8,760 nt of DNA, from the NCBI GenBank assembly GCA_024404215.1, contig JAKSQI010000059.1, positions 1 to 8,760 of the forward strand, read 5' to 3'. The notes under the pieces were generated by a model. The model saw only the letters and a list, made by a program, of their open reading frames with translations, was not told the DNA's origin and did not search any database. How positions within the stretch are numbered: the stretch's first letter is position 1; each line of letters begins with the position of its first letter. The position numbers were made by a program, and so were the translations under genes. This DNA is from Oscillospiraceae bacterium. Its GTDB lineage: Bacteria; Bacillota; Clostridia; Oscillospirales; Oscillospiraceae. This document shows positions 5,867 to 8,760 of this stretch, in pieces.

Positions 5867-6745
5867 ATGATAAAAAGTATGACCGGCTACGGATGCGGCA
5901 AAGGAGAGTCCTGCGGCTTTTCCGTAACTGCCGAGGTGCGCAGTGTAAATAACCGTTATTTGGACTGCAACATCCGCATTCCTCGTATTTATACTGCCGT
6001 AGAGGATGCTCTTAAGTCTGTTGTTAGCAAGCACATTACAAGAGGTAAGGTTGATGTGTATATTACTCTCACCGCAAATGGCGGAAGTAATCTTACAGTT
6101 ACCGTAAACGAGAAGGTTGCGGATTCCTATGTAAAGGCTATTCTTTCTCTTTCCGAGCGCTTTGGATTAAATAATGACATTTCTGCCATGAGCCTGGCTC
6201 GTTTGCAGGATGTTTTGAGTGTAGAAAGCACACAGACAGATACCGATGCCCTCAGTAAGGATTTATGCATCATTTTGGATGCTGCCATGCAGGATTTTGA
6301 CAGTATGCGTTTTGCAGAAGGGCGACGTTTGTTTGATGACATCAGTGCCCGATTGGATGAGATTGAGTGTCTAACAGCTCAAGCAGAAAAACGTTCCCCG
6401 GAAACCGTGGTTCAGTACCGCGAACGTCTTTATGCAAAAATGCAGGAGGTTCTGGAAAATAAGGATATTGATGAAAACCGAATTCTTCTGGAAGCTGCCA
6501 TTTTTGCTGACCGTGTGGCTGTCAATGAAGAAATTGTTCGTCTGCGCAGCCATGTGAGCCAGTTGAGAACCATGCTTCAAAGCGATGAACCTGTTGGACG
6601 AAAAATTGACTTCCTTATTCAGGAACTGAACCGTGAGGCCAATACTTTAGGTTCTAAAGGAAATGACGGCGAAATGGCCCGTATTGTGATTGATTTGAAA
6701 GCGGAAATTGAAAAAATCCGAGAGCAAATTCAGAATGTTGAGTAA
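5867..6745 (+). CDS. yicC: YicC/YloC family endoribonuclease
   Basis: Members of this family are single-strand-specific endoribonucleases involved in RNA turnover; E. coli YicC and B. subtilis YloC are the named examples. The 292-residue length matches theirs. The N-terminal domain opens with MIKSMTGYG (1-9), continues with EVRSVNNRYLD (23-33) and RIPR (37-40), and has TRGKVDV at 58-64. The C-terminal DUF1732-type domain is highly conserved: DEPVGRKIDFL (240-250), QELNREANTLGSK (252-264), a run ending in DLKAEIEKIREQ, and the final QNVE. The linker region between them is helical and probably coiled coil. The gene heads the classic Firmicutes block yicC-remA-gmk-rpoZ, and remA starts 11 bases after its stop. 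Confidence 0.95.
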   Translation: MIKSMTGYGCGKGESCGFSVTAEVRSVNNRYLDCNIRIPRIYTAVEDALKSVVSKHITRGKVDVYITLTANGGSNLTVTVNEKVADSYVKAILSLSERFGLNNDISAMSLARLQDVLSVESTQTDTDALSKDLCIILDAAMQDFDSMRFAEGRRLFDDISARLDEIECLTAQAEKRSPETVVQYRERLYAKMQEVLENKDIDENRILLEAAIFADRVAVNEEIVRLRSHVSQLRTMLQSDEPVGRKIDFLIQELNREANTLGSKGNDGEMARIVIDLKAEIEKIREQIQNVE

Positions 6746-6756
6746 GGCGGAGCAAA

Positions 6757-7029
6757 ATGAGACTGATAAATATTGGTTTTGGCAATTTGGTTACTGCAGA
6801 GCGAATTGTTTCCGTCGTAAGTCCTGAATCGGCTCCCATTAAACGCATTATCAGCGACGCTAGGGAAAGCAGCCGTCTTATAGATGCTACCTTTGGTCGC
6901 CGTACCAGAGCTGTTATTATAACTGACTGCGGCTATGTTGTCTTATCCGCCCTGCAGCCCGAAACTGTTGCCGGCCGCTATGCCGGAAAAATGAATTCTT
7001 CTGAAGGGGAGGGTGAACTGAATGAGTGA
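6757..7029 (+). CDS. remA: RemA (DUF370) DNA-binding regulatory protein
   Basis: RemA in B. subtilis is a ring-forming DNA-binding protein that activates extracellular matrix and osmoprotection genes; in other Firmicutes its targets are less clear. The 90-residue protein carries the family core: INIGFGNLV (4-12), VSPESAPIKR (20-29), DARE (34-37), LIDATFGRRTRAVI (41-54) and VLSALQPETVAGR (62-74). The C-terminal tail (NSSEGEGELNE) is acidic and variable. GGCGGAG at 6746-6752 precedes the ATG. The last 8 bases overlap gmk, and the ribosome binding site of gmk lies within the remA tail. The yicC-remA-gmk order is widely conserved in Firmicutes, which supports the call. Confidence 0.95.
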   Translation: MRLINIGFGNLVTAERIVSVVSPESAPIKRIISDARESSRLIDATFGRRTRAVIITDCGYVVLSALQPETVAGRYAGKMNSSEGEGELNE

Positions 7030-7579
7030 AGGTAAACTGATTATTATTTCTGCTCCCTCAGGAACGGGTAAGGGAACCATTATCTCTCTTTTGACTGCCC
7101 AATCCAATCGTTTTTGGGTTTCTGTTTCAGCAACTACCCGTGATCCCAGGGGCCAGGAACAGAACGGGGTTGAATATCATTTTCTTAGCAGAGAAGCATT
7201 TGAGGACATGATTGAAAACCACGAGCTTCTTGAATATGCTGAATATTCCGGTAACTACTATGGCACACCTCTGCTTCCTTTAATGGCAGCCAGAAGGGCT
7301 GGCAAAGACGTTATTCTTGAAATTGAGGTTAACGGCTTCCTTCAGGTAAAGGAGCTTGCTCCTGATGCCGTGTCTATATTCATTCAGCCTCCTTCTTTGG
7401 AGGAACTGGAACGCCGTCTGAGAGGACGGGGAACAGACTCGGAGGAGGCCATACAAAAACGGCTCAGACGGGCCTCAGAAGAGCTGCTCATGTCCGATCA
7501 ATTCGATTATGTTGTTGTAAACGATGTTGCCCAGCGTGCTGCTGATGAGATTATTGAAATTATTACTAAACAGGAGTGA
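7022..7579 (+). CDS. gmk: Guanylate kinase
   Basis: Gmk converts GMP and ATP to GDP and ADP in purine nucleotide supply; in Firmicutes it is also a known target of (p)ppGpp. The 185-residue protein has the P-loop APSGTGKGT at 11-19, the GMP-binding stretch VSATTRDPR (35-43), EYAEYSGNYYGT (71-82), EIEVNG (100-105) and the lid LRGRGTDSEE (133-142). VVVND (164-168) closes the fold. Small departures from common sequences are RGQE for RPGE after the TTR motif, and EVNGF for EVQGA. No known key arginine or the P-loop lysine (K17) is lost, so I expect activity. AGGGGAGG at 7005-7012 lies 9 bases before the ATG. The 8-base overlap with remA suggests coupled translation. Confidence 0.96.
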   Translation: MSEGKLIIISAPSGTGKGTIISLLTAQSNRFWVSVSATTRDPRGQEQNGVEYHFLSREAFEDMIENHELLEYAEYSGNYYGTPLLPLMAARRAGKDVILEIEVNGFLQVKELAPDAVSIFIQPPSLEELERRLRGRGTDSEEAIQKRLRRASEELLMSDQFDYVVVNDVAQRAADEIIEIITKQE

Positions 7580-7586
7580 TTAAATT

Positions 7587-7784
7587 ATGATGCTGTATCC
7601 TTCCATGTCCCTACTTCTTGAAAAGGTGAACAGTCGTTACATGCTGGTAAACGTATTGGCTTATCGTGCCCGCGAGATTTCTCAGAAGGCCGAAGAGAAC
7701 GACGAACCTCTGAGCAAAAAGGCCGTTTCTCTTGCTATTGATGAGTTGGCCAACGGTGACCTGAAGATTAAAGGCAAGGAGTAA
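7587..7784 (+). CDS. rpoZ: DNA-directed RNA polymerase omega subunit
   Basis: Omega is the small subunit that helps assemble and stabilise RNA polymerase by binding the beta-prime subunit. The 65-residue protein is typical for Firmicutes. The conserved N-terminal core is present: MLYPSMSLLLEKV (2-14), NSRYMLVNVLAYRARE (15-30), and then a Ser/Asp/Glu-containing segment leading to KKAVSLAIDELANGDL (44-59). AGGAG at 7572-7576 is 10 bases before ATG 7587; the second Met codon (7590) is also possible. It follows gmk by 7 bases, the usual arrangement. The stop codon lies inside a hairpin (7778-7800). coaBC, a frequent downstream neighbour, is missing here. Confidence 0.95.
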   Translation: MMLYPSMSLLLEKVNSRYMLVNVLAYRAREISQKAEENDEPLSKKAVSLAIDELANGDLKIKGKE

Positions 7785-7800
7785 GCCGCTGGCTTATTCC
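7778..7800 (+). other. Hairpin spanning the rpoZ stop codon
   Basis: A 10-bp stem (7778-7787 with 7791-7800, one G-U pair at 7781/7797) surrounds a GCT loop. The rpoZ stop TAA (7782-7784) lies in its left arm. No T-run follows, so it is not a standard intrinsic terminator. It ends 22 bases before the priA start and could affect mRNA stability, or separate rpoZ and priA expression. Confidence 0.5.
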
Positions 7801-7822
7801 TAAGCTTTGTACGGATTGCTTT

Positions 7823-8760
7823 ATGGCTATAGCTCGAATTGTCGTTTCCGGAATTCCCTATAGTGTTGATCGGCCCTTTGATTACACCAGACCATCCGGT
7901 ATGGTAGGAAGGGTTTTGCCCGGGCTGCGTGTTACTGTCCCTTTCGGACGAGGGAACTCAAAACGAGAGGGCGTCGTCATAGCACTCAGTGATAATACAG
8001 AGAATAGTCGGCTGAAACAGATTGATTCTCTTCTGGAAGAGGTTCCGGTAATTACTCCGGCGCAGATTAAGCTGGCTATTTGGATGCGTGAGCGCTTTTT
8101 CTGTACCGCCTACGAGGCCTTCCGGGCCATGCTTCCGGCAGGACTATGGTTTAAAGACGGTGCCCCAAGGGCCGGCGACAAGCTAAAACTCTTTGCCCGG
8201 CTGTCAGTCAGCGGGGAAGAAGCATTGGCGGCCTCTGAAAACAAGCGAATGCGTGCACCACGTCAAGCGGACCTGCTCTTTCTTCTTTCCCAGATTGGTG
8301 AGGCCGCTGTCAGTGAGCTGCTCTTCTATACCGGGGCCGATTATGGTGCCATCAAGGCTTTGAAAAAGCAAGGCTACATAGAAACCGAGGAACGGCAGGT
8401 CTTTCGACGGCCGGAAATTCACCCTGAGGAAGCAAAACCAATTAAGCTCAACAAGGAACAGCAGACAGTATACAATGGCTTATTAACGCAGCTTTTTTCG
8501 GATAAGGCCGAGGCTGCTCTGCTGTATGGTGTTACCGGCAGTGGCAAAACAAGCATATACATTCGCCTGATTGAGAAGACCCTGTCTGTCGGTCAGTCAG
8601 CCATTCTTATGGTTCCTGAAATCGCGCTGACCCCTCAGCTGGTTACTATCTTCGCATCCTATTTTGGGGATGAGGTTGCTCTCCTTCATAGCTCTCTTGG
8701 AATCGGAGAACGCTATGATGAATGGCAAAAAAAAAAAAAAGGGAATGCACATGTTGTTAT
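7823..8760 (+). CDS. priA: Primosomal protein N' (PriA), replication restart helicase, 5' part
   Basis: PriA recognises stalled or repaired replication forks and reloads the replicative helicase. From ATG 7823 the frame is open to the window end (312 residues; the full family length is roughly 730-800). The N-terminal fork-binding domain shows RPFDYTRP (17-24) and LRVTVPFGRG (35-44). A winged-helix segment covers about 115-200. The helicase domain starts near 205 with NKEQ and has Walker A GVTGSGKT (236-243), PEIALTPQ (265-272), ALLHSSLGIGERYDEW (286-301) and then GNAHVV. The DEAH box, zinc-binding cysteines and later motifs lie beyond the window. Only a weak GGA (7813-7815) precedes the ATG and there is no better in-frame start. 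A run of 14 A at 8727-8740 encodes Q302 (last two bases) and K303-K306. The reading frame and family spacing are kept across it. Confidence 0.95.
   Translation, partial: MAIARIVVSGIPYSVDRPFDYTRPSGMVGRVLPGLRVTVPFGRGNSKREGVVIALSDNTENSRLKQIDSLLEEVPVITPAQIKLAIWMRERFFCTAYEAFRAMLPAGLWFKDGAPRAGDKLKLFARLSVSGEEALAASENKRMRAPRQADLLFLLSQIGEAAVSELLFYTGADYGAIKALKKQGYIETEERQVFRRPEIHPEEAKPIKLNKEQQTVYNGLLTQLFSDKAEAALLYGVTGSGKTSIYIRLIEKTLSVGQSAILMVPEIALTPQLVTIFASYFGDEVALLHSSLGIGERYDEWQKKKKGNAHVV
8727..8740 (+). repeat. Uninterrupted A14 homopolymer inside priA
   Basis: Fourteen consecutive A, followed by GGG, lie between TGGC and GGGAATG within the PriA helicase domain (codons 302-306). With exactly 14 A the frame continues into the expected GNAHVV, and five residues separate W301 from G307, as in typical PriA proteins. 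Such a tract is prone to polymerase slippage in replication and transcription, and also to sequencing error. A net change of one or two bases would destroy the reading frame of an important gene. Confidence 0.9.

Noticed and set aside
7151..7345. Altered motifs in guanylate kinase (RGQE for RPGE, EVNGF for EVQGA) as a sign of an inactive or repurposed enzyme
   Set aside because: The P-loop lysine, TTR arginine, NYYGT and the lid arginines are kept, and ILEIEV is common in Firmicutes Gmk, so this looks like ordinary divergence.
8204..8422. Open frame of 72 codons on the minus strand inside priA
   Set aside because: It is fully antisense to a strongly conserved gene, has no ribosome binding site that I can see, and its sequence resembles no family; the same applies to the other minus-strand frames in the window.
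8726..8743. Programmed -1 frameshift on the A-run of priA, as in dnaX
   Set aside because: The alternative frames cannot be followed because the window ends 17 bases later, and no stimulatory stem or stop codon can be evaluated; only the general slippage risk is reported.

Overview
The window looks like a chromosomal, vertically inherited housekeeping region from a member of the Firmicutes, most likely class Clostridia. The signs are gene order (yicC-remA-gmk-rpoZ-priA, cdaA-cdaR, an S1-domain gene followed by ispD-ispF), strong AGGAGG-type ribosome binding sites, a consensus SigA-type promoter, and moderate GC content. All genes lie on the + strand and are tightly packed. No gap exceeds about 105 bases, and I see no RNA gene, insertion sequence, CRISPR array or phage gene.

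Region 1 (1-1684) holds the 3' end of an S1-domain (RpsA-type) gene, a strong intrinsic terminator, and then ispD and ispF with overlapping ends. IspD and IspF catalyse two steps of the MEP route to isoprenoid precursors. In many Clostridia the S1 protein is fused to IspH, the last enzyme of that route; the part that would show this lies left of the window. The terminator ends directly against the ribosome binding site of ispD, so ispDF expression probably depends on read-through. A second terminator closes ispF.

Region 2 (1694-5849) starts with a near-consensus promoter and encodes CdaA (membrane c-di-AMP synthase) and CdaR (its YbbR-domain regulator). Where many Firmicutes have glmM, this genome has three poorly understood genes: a cysteine-rich all-helical protein of the DUF5685 type, a J-domain/TPR protein with a cysteine-rich tail, and a small multi-pass membrane protein. 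The DUF5685-type protein carries two aspartate-rich motifs that resemble those of squalene/phytoene synthases. These three genes are the least explained part of the window.

Region 3 (5867-8760) is the conserved block yicC (endoribonuclease), remA (DNA-binding regulator), gmk (guanylate kinase), rpoZ (RNA polymerase omega) and the 5' part of priA (replication restart helicase). The coaBC gene that commonly sits between rpoZ and priA is absent. priA contains an uninterrupted run of 14 A within its helicase domain, a strong candidate site for slippage.

No terminator is visible between 1694 and 8760, so cdaA through priA may form one long transcription unit, although internal promoters cannot be excluded.
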